From Lachnospiraceae bacterium (GTDB lineage Bacteria; Bacillota; Clostridia; Lachnospirales; Lachnospiraceae), in assembly GCA_021770755.1 (NCBI GenBank), contig JAETQI010000005.1, positions 62,001 to 126,000 of the forward strand: DNA of 64,000 nt. Direction: 5' to 3'. Both the position numbers and the translations under genes were made by a program. The notes below the pieces were generated by a model. That model saw only the letters and a program-made list of their open reading frames with translations, made no database searches and was not told where the DNA came from. How positions within the stretch are numbered: the first letter of the stretch is position 1; every line of letters starts with the position of its first letter. Shown piece by piece: positions 56,911 to 64,000 of the stretch.

Positions 56911-57870
56911 TTATCTCAATGGTAGATTATATTTGTCCTTTATGTTATAGTAGATCGCATAATCCCCTTCATTGATCACATACTTTTCTGTTATTTTGCT
57001 GTGTTTCATTGCACTGGTTCCGGCCTCGCAGCCCGAACAGAAATTGCTTTGTGTAAGGTTTCCCTGCTCCTGAATTTTTCTATACCGCATCATCTTTTCA
57101 CTGTTCCAGATTCCAAGGATCCCCATATCAAACACACTTCCAAAATCCGTATCTCCAAAAGCGTCAAACGTACATGAACGCACATGACCGTTACCATCAA
57201 TCACCATTGTTTCATCCAAATATAGACATTTTTGATTTTTTATATTTTTATTCGTATCACATTTTCGATACTTCATGGGGATCTGTCTGTGCATGTCCAC
57301 TCCGACAGTAGCCCTTACGCCATCCACTTTATTCTTCCATTTCTCAATAAACCCTACTGTCTCACCGTCATTGTCCTCTTCAACTGTAAAATTGACAGTT
57401 ACTCTTGGTCCGTCATCCCCCCGTCCTTCAATTAGCTTAATTATCTGACTTTCTATCTGTCCAAGCATATACTTTCCACGAACCTTTTCATAAGTGGTCT
57501 GCGTTAATGCGTCTAAACTAAATGAAATCGTATATTGGGGATTTGTATTGTTTATCAAAAACTCTATCCACTGATCGTCCATCAATATTCCGTTTGTTAT
57601 GATACTCATTGCAATACTTTGTTCGTTGCAATAGTTTATTATTTCACGCAGATCCGGATTCGCAAACGGTTCCGCATAAATGCACGGTTGAATAATAGGT
57701 ACCTTTTCCATCTGCGCAATTTCGTATATTAATTGCTTCACTTTGTCCATAGGCATTTTACAGACTTCTTTCTGTTGAGAAATCCCCCTACCAAACGCCA
57801 GGCATTTATTGCATCTGAGTGGACATATCCCTTCCTGAAATCCGATCGCGATCTTTCTAGGCAGTTTCAT
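56911..57870 (-). CDS. Radical SAM/SPASM-type protein
   Basis: A 319-residue protein. The ATG at 57,870 (GAGGAG nine bases upstream) is preferred to an ATG at 57,933 that lies inside the previous gene. Near the start is CPLRCNKC (CxxxCxxC), followed by a glycine-rich SAM-binding strand pattern (YTISFSLDALTQTTYEKVRG). C-terminal Cys residues in CTFDAFGD and FCSGCEAG resemble a SPASM/twitch auxiliary-cluster region. It has no shared module, unlike the two other SPASM-type proteins. It is coupled to the acetyltransferase gene just upstream. Substrate unknown. Confidence 0.78.
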   Translation of the reverse strand: MKLPRKIAIGFQEGICPLRCNKCLAFGRGISQQKEVCKMPMDKVKQLIYEIAQMEKVPIIQPCIYAEPFANPDLREIINYCNEQSIAMSIITNGILMDDQWIEFLINNTNPQYTISFSLDALTQTTYEKVRGKYMLGQIESQIIKLIEGRGDDGPRVTVNFTVEEDNDGETVGFIEKWKNKVDGVRATVGVDMHRQIPMKYRKCDTNKNIKNQKCLYLDETMVIDGNGHVRSCTFDAFGDTDFGSVFDMGILGIWNSEKMMRYRKIQEQGNLTQSNFCSGCEAGTSAMKHSKITEKYVINEGDYAIYYNIKDKYNLPLR

Positions 57871-57907
57871 TCTTACATTCTCCTCAAATTGTAATAGACA
57901 GTTCTCT

Positions 57908-58537
57908 TTATTGGGCTCTGAAATGCAATCCATTAATTCTTCTTACCGGTACTCCTGCATATGTTCCCGCAACATCAATGTCCTTAATAACTACTGCACC
58001 TGCTCCAATCATACAATCTCCACAAATATTGACATTGTTACTTACGGTCGCCCCCGCACCGATCCATGTCCTTCTTCCGATATGAACCATTCCAGCAAGA
58101 TGACTTCCCACCGCCACATGTACAAAGTCTTCAATCAAGTCATCATGATCAACAGTTGATCCTGTATCCACAATACACCCATTACCAATCCTGCTGTCTG
58201 AATTGATAACTGCTCCTGCCATAACAACAGAGCCGAACCCTATAGAAACAGCTTCGGCTATAACAGCATTGGGGTGTATCAGCGTCACAAAATGCATTCC
58301 ATCACCTGACAGCATATTGTATATTCTTTCTCTAGTGATCGGGTTTCCTACCGCTATAAAAAAATCAGACTCAGAATACTCTTTTGCCAGACACAAATTA
58401 CCCACAACCGGATATCCCATACAAGCTTTCATGGATTCATCATCATCCAAAAATATGATATCTTTATATCCGCATCGTATTGCTATGTCAACGACTACTT
58501 TCGCATAACCTCTAGCACCAACTATAACCAACCCCAA
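57908..58537 (-). CDS. PglD/NeuD-like sugar O- or N-acetyltransferase
   Basis: A 209-residue protein. No ATG fits; TTG at 58,537 has GAGGGAG eight bases upstream. The N-terminal PglD_N-type domain (about 1-90) starts LVIVGARGYAKVVVDIA and ends SDFFIAVGNP. A left-handed beta-helix (about 95-205) has HPNAVIAEAV, VVMAGAVINSDSRIGNG and VHIGRRTWIGAGATV. PglD acetylates UDP-4-amino-sugars and NeuD O-acetylates sialic acids. With two sugar aminotransferases nearby, N-acetylation of an amino sugar is the best guess. Its N-terminal domain is the closest canonical relative, within the locus, of the recurrent module. Confidence 0.85.
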   Translation of the reverse strand: MGLVIVGARGYAKVVVDIAIRCGYKDIIFLDDDESMKACMGYPVVGNLCLAKEYSESDFFIAVGNPITRERIYNMLSGDGMHFVTLIHPNAVIAEAVSIGFGSVVMAGAVINSDSRIGNGCIVDTGSTVDHDDLIEDFVHVAVGSHLAGMVHIGRRTWIGAGATVSNNVNICGDCMIGAGAVVIKDIDVAGTYAGVPVRRINGLHFRAQ

Positions 58538-58583
58538 CTGAACATCTCCCTCTTCAAGACACAAAACAGCTTCTTTCTTCCAT

Positions 58584-59723
58584 TCAAGATGTTTTCAAAA
58601 TACTTCCTATAGTCTCGATCACATACTCCTGCTGCTTCTCTGTCAGCCCATAATAGATCGGTATACTCAGAATACTGTCATACAACTTTTCTGCCTTTGG
58701 ACAGCTCACATTCTCATATCCGTTCTCCAGAAAATAAGGATGCCTATACACAGGAAGATAATGAACATCAACCCCTATACCGCTTTCACGCATTTTTTCA
58801 TATACTTCCCTGCGCCGTCCATCTTTGATCTGAATCGTATACAGATGCCAACTGCTATTGCATCCCTCTGCCTGATATGGCAGCAGGATGCCTCTCACGT
58901 CTTTTAGTTCGTCATTATACCGCTGTGCGACTGCCCTTCTTTTTGCCACAAACCGTTCAAGTTTATGCAACTGGCTGTTCCCAAGGGCACACATGACATC
59001 TGACAATCTGTAATTATATCCTAACCCCTGAACCTCATAATGCCATGGCCCATCTGTCTGATCTTTGAGCAGCTCTGGATCCTTTGTCGAACAATATGCC
59101 CGAAACAGCCTTATTTTTTGATATAACGCTTCATCGTTTGTAGTGACCATACCGCCCTCGCAGGTTGTCATCAACTTGACAGGATGAAAACTGAATGCTG
59201 TCAGATCAGAATACTTACATGCTCCGATCCTGCTTCCATGATAATCTGCTCCGTGTGCATGGGCAGCATCTTCAATAACGTTTAGTCCATGCTTTCGGGC
59301 AATCCCATATATTTTTTCCATATCACAGGGCTGTCCTGTAAAATGGACTGGTATGATCGCCTTAGTATGTGGTGTTATCCTCTGTTCAATTTCGTTAGGA
59401 TCAATATTATATGTATTTTCATCTATGTCTGCAAAGACTGGCTTTCCCCCGCACATCATCACACTGCTTGCTGTAGAAACAAATGTCATTGGTGTAGTGA
59501 TGACTTCATCACCGTCCTGTATACCAATTGCATAGGAACACGCATGTAATGCTGCCGTCCCACTCGACAGCGCAACTGCGTATCTCGCTCCCGTATACGC
59601 TGCAAACGCCCGCTCAAACCGCTCAATTCCAGGTCCCGTTGCGATATAATCTTCCTTTAGGGCAGTTACCACCGCATTGATATCGTCGTCATCAATATAG
59701 TGTTTTCCGTAAGGTATGAACAT
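58584..59723 (-). CDS. PseC-like UDP-4-keto-sugar aminotransferase
   Basis: A 379-residue DegT/DnrJ-type PLP enzyme with the PseC N-terminus IPYGKHYIDDDDINAVVTAL, GTAALHACSYAIG, VITTPMTFVSTASSVMM, VIEDAAHAHGADY and the Lys motif FSFHPVKLMTTCEGG. PseC forms UDP-4-amino-4,6-dideoxy-N-acetyl-altrosamine on the way to pseudaminic acid. The remaining pseudaminic acid genes (PseB, PseH, PseG, PseI, PseF) are not in the window, but the locus continues to the right. GGGGGAG precedes the ATG. It may serve a simpler 4-amino-sugar route. Confidence 0.82.
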   Translation of the reverse strand: MFIPYGKHYIDDDDINAVVTALKEDYIATGPGIERFERAFAAYTGARYAVALSSGTAALHACSYAIGIQDGDEVITTPMTFVSTASSVMMCGGKPVFADIDENTYNIDPNEIEQRITPHTKAIIPVHFTGQPCDMEKIYGIARKHGLNVIEDAAHAHGADYHGSRIGACKYSDLTAFSFHPVKLMTTCEGGMVTTNDEALYQKIRLFRAYCSTKDPELLKDQTDGPWHYEVQGLGYNYRLSDVMCALGNSQLHKLERFVAKRRAVAQRYNDELKDVRGILLPYQAEGCNSSWHLYTIQIKDGRRREVYEKMRESGIGVDVHYLPVYRHPYFLENGYENVSCPKAEKLYDSILSIPIYYGLTEKQQEYVIETIGSILKTS

Positions 59724-59771
59724 CTTTCTTCTCCCCCGTATTCAAATACATCCGATCTTTTCTGTCTGATA

Positions 59772-60437
59772 CTAATCCTCGAAAAATATAAAACTGTAAT
59801 CCCCAGTATACCCCCACTCCCTGTAAAGCCATTCCCACTCCTCAACGGAATAATAGCTTGCACAGGTTAACTGCCAGTACAGCAGGTTGACTTCCTCCCT
59901 GTCATTGCGAAAAGACTCCACCATGATATAGCTGCTGCCCTTGCTGACGCGTTCAATCTCCTGCACTGCCTTTTTCAGATCATAGACCCGCAGATTATGC
60001 AATGTTGTAAGCGAAATGACCAGGTCAAACTCGTTATCTCCAAAGGGGATATCCTGTGCCTGTCCGTATTGCAGCCTGTCCTGTATTTCTTCTTTCGCAT
60101 GTTCCAGGGCATACTGTGATATGTCAATTCCATATACCTGCAGACCCGGCACGATTTGTGTAAGCTCATAGAGCAGATGCGCCTTGCCACATCCTACATC
60201 CAGAACCTTCTGTCCCGGTTTCAACTGATAATGCCCTGCCATTTTCTGCGCCACACTGCGCCATCTGCCATCATAACGGTAGCCACCATAACCGTATTTC
60301 CGGTCACCATCCCAGTAATCAAAGCCGTACTGTTTTGCAACTTTCGCACATTCCGCTTTGTCATTGCTGGTAACGCGTCCGACATAATCCCGATTTGTTG
60401 CATTATGAAGTTCAGACATAAAATCTATATATGCCAT
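59772..60437 (-). CDS. Class I SAM-dependent methyltransferase
   Basis: A 221-residue protein. Motif I is VLDVGCGKAHLLYEL, followed by VYGIDISQYALEHAKEEI and IPFGDNEFDLVISLTTLHNL, as in small-molecule methyltransferases. The N-terminus has an unusual stretch (DYWDGDRKYGYGGYRYDGRW) that recurs in methyltransferases of glycan loci. It probably methylates a sugar hydroxyl or carboxylate. GGGGAA precedes the ATG. The 131-base gap to the dynamin-like gene is one of the largest in the cluster and could hold an internal promoter, which I could not identify with confidence. Confidence 0.8.
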   Translation of the reverse strand: MAYIDFMSELHNATNRDYVGRVTSNDKAECAKVAKQYGFDYWDGDRKYGYGGYRYDGRWRSVAQKMAGHYQLKPGQKVLDVGCGKAHLLYELTQIVPGLQVYGIDISQYALEHAKEEIQDRLQYGQAQDIPFGDNEFDLVISLTTLHNLRVYDLKKAVQEIERVSKGSSYIMVESFRNDREEVNLLYWQLTCASYYSVEEWEWLYREWGYTGDYSFIFFED

Positions 60438-60568
60438 TTCTATTCCCCAATCTTTATTTTCTCAAACATAATATGTTGCCGACCTAATATAACTCACTCG
60501 TACTGCTTAATTCCGTTTTTTCAGCCGATATAACGTACGTATGTTTTATTCCATCTTTGGTATTTATA

Positions 60569-62569
60569 TTACAGATTCTCTGTTATGTTCGGAAATTCTC
60601 GACTTATTCTTATCATCATATTTGCAATTGCATTCCTGTCTGTCTTCACTATCTCTATATACTGCCCATACTGCTTTTTAGTTTCTTCATAACTTTCTGT
60701 AAAAATTTCTTTTTCCTTAATCGTCTGTTCCAAAAGCAAATCTAAATATTGATTTAGCATCTTCACCATTTCCTTATATTTTAGTCCCAGATCATTTAAA
60801 GCCCATTGCGGAGCATCCATTTTTTCAAACAAATTATCTTTCAATCTATCCTTTAACGTCTGCTGCTTTCTCTGTGTCCCAGATAGTGTAATCATTGAAG
60901 CAACTAATCCCAGCACTCCGCCTGCAATCCCTCCCACAATACCTCCGATTCCTGGCATGAGTGCATTTCCTACCGCGAACAATCCTGCTCCTATAGGCGC
61001 GCCTGATGCGGCAGATATTATAATATTTGCAAATATTGATTCTGATTTTATTTGAATGCCATTTATATTTAGTCTTACCTTTTCATCAATATCATTTTCA
61101 AAAAGTTTATCAATCTCTTTATTACTTTCTTCAATAATCTCTTCAATTTTAGTCACTGTATTTTTTAATTCTACATCAAATTCTTTTTTGATCTCCTTCA
61201 TCCAATCTGTTACCAGTTTGATTGAAACTTCTATCGTCTCATTGTTCAACAGTGCAAAATCATTTTTACTTATCGCCGAATATGATGTATTATCAATAAA
61301 TACACATAATTCCCTATATATATTGCTTATCACTTCCCTCGCTTTTTGATTATTATATTCATTCCTATAATTTAATTTTGCGATTAACTGATTAAATCTT
61401 TTTACTTCCTCCCTTGCATCATTACACACTTTCTTTTCAATATGAATCTTGCGCTGGAGCAAATCTTTCATCTCATTCAATGATTTTCTTTTTGTAAGAA
61501 ATAAATTGCGATATATTGACTCATACTCTTTCATCAATTGTCCTAATAACTTGTGACTCATAAGAAACAATTTATTTGTAGTATTCTTTTTGTTTCCTGA
61601 ATTTAATATCGATTTATTCAATACTTTATAAAATCCATCAAAACCGCTTTCCAGATGCAGTGTCCGAATATCCTCTGCATTTGATATTCTTAATTTTTCG
61701 TCATTGAAGAGTTGCTCCTCTCCTATCCTGTCTTCTATAAACTGTTTATACCTCAGTTCCATATATGATGAAATTATACAAATTTGTATATTATCTTCTA
61801 ATATCACTCCAATTTTTTGCTGCGCAGTCCTGATCTGTTCTTTCAAACTATCTACCGCTTCCGACAAATCTTTTTCACTCAAAGTATCACATTTTGTGAT
61901 AATGAGTATAATATTCTGCAGGTTGTTATAGTTTATTCTCAGCACTCGTTCAAGTAACTCAAAGTTCTCTTTTCCTCCTACATCTGAACCGCTGAATATT
62001 AAAAGAATTGAATCTGCTTTGGGGATGATATCAAAGGCAATCGCATTATTCAATTCATTTGCACTTCCTAATCCAGGTGTATCCAAAATGCATATACCGC
62101 TTTCCAATATATGATTATCTAACCCTATTTCTATTTGCTTTAATTCCTTAGAGTATTCACTGCCCCTACAATCTATATGCTTTTCAATCTCTGTCAAGGA
62201 GATTTCTTGACTTACTCCATTATAAAACTGTGCCCTAACTCTTGGAACATCACTATAAGTAACTTTCGTTAAAATTGAGGTCATTTCCCTATTTGCAGAA
62301 GGTAAAATTTCGTCTCCCAAAACGGCATTTATCAAAGTAGATTTTCCGGAGTTCCATCTTCCCAGAACAACAATCGGATACTCATTCTCTTTATAATGTT
62401 CAATATCTGACAAAAATTTTTCCAGTCTGAGATCCCATCTTTCTTTTAACTCTTTACTGACAGAATAATCTGTTGTATTCAAATACCCCAAGCTCTCTAT
62501 CGTCCTTACCATATCTGCCAACAATTCTGAAATTTGCTCTTTTTCTTCTTGTAAAGTGTCTGATATCAT
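60569..62569 (-). CDS. Bacterial dynamin-like GTPase
   Basis: A 666-residue protein. The GTPase domain (about 62-300) has G1 GRWNSGKST (70-78), a Thr-containing switch I (REMTSILTKVTY), G3 DTPGLGS (163-169) and G4 TKCD (225-228). Long helical regions (about 330-540) form the expected stalk. A hydrophobic Gly-rich segment (about 545-590, GAPIGAGLFAVGNALMPGIG and GIAGGVLGLVASMITL) is a membrane-insertion or paddle region. Further helices follow. Bacterial dynamin-like proteins reshape or protect membranes. A single copy inside a glycan locus is unusual; a role in surface-glycan export or membrane stress is speculative. Confidence 0.8.
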   Translation of the reverse strand: MISDTLQEEKEQISELLADMVRTIESLGYLNTTDYSVSKELKERWDLRLEKFLSDIEHYKENEYPIVVLGRWNSGKSTLINAVLGDEILPSANREMTSILTKVTYSDVPRVRAQFYNGVSQEISLTEIEKHIDCRGSEYSKELKQIEIGLDNHILESGICILDTPGLGSANELNNAIAFDIIPKADSILLIFSGSDVGGKENFELLERVLRINYNNLQNIILIITKCDTLSEKDLSEAVDSLKEQIRTAQQKIGVILEDNIQICIISSYMELRYKQFIEDRIGEEQLFNDEKLRISNAEDIRTLHLESGFDGFYKVLNKSILNSGNKKNTTNKLFLMSHKLLGQLMKEYESIYRNLFLTKRKSLNEMKDLLQRKIHIEKKVCNDAREEVKRFNQLIAKLNYRNEYNNQKAREVISNIYRELCVFIDNTSYSAISKNDFALLNNETIEVSIKLVTDWMKEIKKEFDVELKNTVTKIEEIIEESNKEIDKLFENDIDEKVRLNINGIQIKSESIFANIIISAASGAPIGAGLFAVGNALMPGIGGIVGGIAGGVLGLVASMITLSGTQRKQQTLKDRLKDNLFEKMDAPQWALNDLGLKYKEMVKMLNQYLDLLLEQTIKEKEIFTESYEETKKQYGQYIEIVKTDRNAIANMMIRISREFPNITENL

Positions 62570-62596
62570 TTCTGTCTCTCTTTCTTTTTATCGTGA

Positions 62597-63529
62597 TCAA
62601 ATACCGCTTCTTCTCTGATTTACCAATGACTTAGTTTCAGCACAAATATGTTCTACCCCAATCCCATTAACTTCCCTAACTTGTACATATGTTCCATATC
62701 CTTTTGAAAAATCATTCAGCCCTAATCTTCTAAACCGGACACCTTTTCCGTACTCCGCAATAACTTCCGCGACAGCACTCCCAAGTCCTCCAGTCACATT
62801 GTGGTCTTCCACCGTTATGATCCCGCCTGTCTCATCAACTGCCCTTATGATCGCGACCCTGTCGACCGGCTTGATCGTATGCATGTCAATCACTCTCGCA
62901 TCAATATTCTCACTTTGTAGCTGCGCTGCAGCCTCCAGCACATCCTTAAGGATGCTTCCCGTCCCGATCAGTGTAACGTCCTTTCCATCTCTCAACGTAA
63001 CCGCTTTTCCGATTTCAAATGAGTACTCATTCTCATATATCTCCGCTTCCCTGTTTGTTCCCAGCCGTAGGTACACAGGACCTTCGTGTTCGTATGCCGC
63101 GATCGTTGCCTTCCTTACCTCCAGCGGACTCGCCGGACATAGGATCGTCAGATCCGGCAGTGCCCGCAAACCGCCCAGATCTTCCGTGGAATGATGTGTC
63201 GGTCCAAGTGCGCTGTACACCTGTCCTGCCCCGGTTCCTACGATCTTGACATTCTGATCCTGCAGACACACATCATTCCTGATAAACTCAAATGCGCGGT
63301 ATGCAAGAAATGCACCAATTGTGTAGGTAAACGGAATTTTCCCACAGCTTGCCATTCCCGCCGCCATGCCGATCATATTTGCCTCGGAGATACCAAGATT
63401 CAGATACTGGTCGGGAAGATCCCTGCGGAATCTGTCATATACGATCGCCCCGTTATCCGAGATCAGGGCGTACACCCTCTTATCTTTTTGTGCAAGTTCG
63501 TACAATGTGTCCAGATATGCCGTCCTCAT
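62597..63529 (-). CDS. Transketolase C-terminal subunit
   Basis: A 310-residue protein made of the pyrimidine-binding domain (about 1-175: GISEANMIGMAAGMASCG, FTYTIGAFLAYRAFE) and the C-terminal domain (about 190-305: VTLIGTGSIL, ITVEDHNVTGGLGSAVAEV). Split transketolases pair with an N-terminal subunit, which is encoded immediately upstream. Together they exchange C2 units between ketose and aldose phosphates. Sedoheptulose 7-phosphate, a transketolase product, is the precursor of the heptose made by the HddA and HddC-GmhB genes, so the pair may feed that branch. Branched-sugar synthesis is another option. Confidence 0.88.
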   Translation of the reverse strand: MRTAYLDTLYELAQKDKRVYALISDNGAIVYDRFRRDLPDQYLNLGISEANMIGMAAGMASCGKIPFTYTIGAFLAYRAFEFIRNDVCLQDQNVKIVGTGAGQVYSALGPTHHSTEDLGGLRALPDLTILCPASPLEVRKATIAAYEHEGPVYLRLGTNREAEIYENEYSFEIGKAVTLRDGKDVTLIGTGSILKDVLEAAAQLQSENIDARVIDMHTIKPVDRVAIIRAVDETGGIITVEDHNVTGGLGSAVAEVIAEYGKGVRFRRLGLNDFSKGYGTYVQVREVNGIGVEHICAETKSLVNQRRSGI

Positions 63530-63566
63530 CTTCGTCTTTCCCTTCTTTCAAAATCCCTGTCCAGCA

Positions 63567-64000
63567 CTATTTATCCAAAACCAGTTCCCTTTGTTCTTCC
63601 TGTGTAAACCCCAACTCACGAAAAAGAACTGAGAGTTCTTTTTCATCTGGCATCCTGTAATGCCAGATCGGGACATTCTCCATAAAGGAAACGCCTTTCC
63701 CTTTTACTGTGTGTGCAACGATCACTGTCGGCTTTCCCCGTTCCCTGATCAGGAGCGCCTGCCTGATCTCATCAGGATCGTGCCCGTCAATCTCTACCAC
63801 ATTCCAGCCAAATGCCTTCCACTTGTCCGCAAACGGCTTCATCTGCACAATTGTTTCAAGCGCATCCATCGCCTGCAGTTTATTGTGATCAACGACTACG
63901 GTCAGGTTGTCCAGTCCGAGCGTCGGCGCTGACAGTGCTCCTTCCCATATGGATCCTTCCTGGCATTCCCCGTCACCCAATATCACATACATATGGCTCT
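63567..64000 (-). CDS. Transketolase N-terminal subunit (start beyond the right edge)
   Basis: At least 144 residues of the C-terminal part of the TPP-binding subunit are in the window; the frame stays open through position 64,000. It has the TPP/Mg motif GDGECQEGSIWEGA and VVDHNKLQAMDA, then VKGKGVSFMEN and an ending typical of split-transketolase N subunits (LGFTQEEQRELVLDK). It lies 37 bases before the C-terminal subunit and is the first visible gene of the cluster; the operon's promoter is outside the window. Confidence 0.9.
   Translation of the reverse strand, partial: SHMYVILGDGECQEGSIWEGALSAPTLGLDNLTVVVDHNKLQAMDALETIVQMKPFADKWKAFGWNVVEIDGHDPDEIRQALLIRERGKPTVIVAHTVKGKGVSFMENVPIWHYRMPDEKELSVLFRELGFTQEEQRELVLDK

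Noticed and set aside
19345-64000. Insertion sequences or phage genes in the accessory locus
   Set aside because: No transposase, integrase or phage structural motif was found in any frame; variability is explained by domain fusions and one pseudogene.

Overview
The window looks like a chromosomal segment of a gut-type Firmicute, most likely Lachnospiraceae. This is inferred from strong AGGAGG-type ribosome sites, BspA-like leucine-rich repeat surface proteins with a TGD-type wall-sorting tail, a PadR/MATE pair, a sigma/RsgI pair and a very large low-GC glycan locus. No species can be named from sequence alone.

Left part (1-19,344). A four-gene minus-strand operon (298-10,286) encodes an SH3-like secreted protein, two membrane-anchored BspA-type LRR proteins and an 1886-residue LRR/InlB-repeat surface protein. 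A leader with possible small ORFs precedes it. Next come a MATE exporter and a divergent PadR repressor with palindromic operators in the shared promoter region, then a Uma2-family nuclease, a sigma factor with an RsgI-type anti-sigma factor, a His-rich secreted peptide, a GH13 maltodextrinase-type enzyme, a frameshifted small gene, a lipoprotein and a short coiled-coil-like protein.

Right part (19,345-64,000). About 45 kb is co-directional on the minus strand, with short gaps or overlaps between genes, and runs off the right edge. It is read from a split transketolase (right) to cysD-cysNC (left). It contains a dynamin-like GTPase, two sugar aminotransferases (one PseC-like), a NeuD/PglD-like acetyltransferase, a WbuC-like cupin, two SAM methyltransferases, two intact SPASM-type radical SAM enzymes, one more CxxxCxxC radical SAM enzyme and a B12-binding radical SAM enzyme. 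It also has an asparagine-synthase-like amidotransferase, about nine glycosyltransferases, three FkbM methyltransferase domains, three sulfotransferase-like proteins, the heptose enzymes HddA and a HddC-GmhB fusion, an epimerase and the complete PAPS-forming pair CysD/CysNC.

The most striking feature is a small Rossmann-like module of about 100 residues with a YGAG-type loop. I find it in 17 intact proteins and one pseudogene between 22.2 and 51.1 kb. It sits at the N-terminus, C-terminus or middle of unrelated enzymes (glycosyltransferases, sulfotransferases, radical SAM enzymes, FkbM methyltransferases, an acyltransferase), and twice stands nearly alone, once behind a membrane anchor. Together with dedicated PAPS synthesis and no visible flippase, polymerase or priming transferase, this suggests a modular, probably cytosolic pathway for a complex glycan carrying heptose, amino sugar, methyl and sulfate groups. 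The function of the shared module and the identity of the acceptor are inference.
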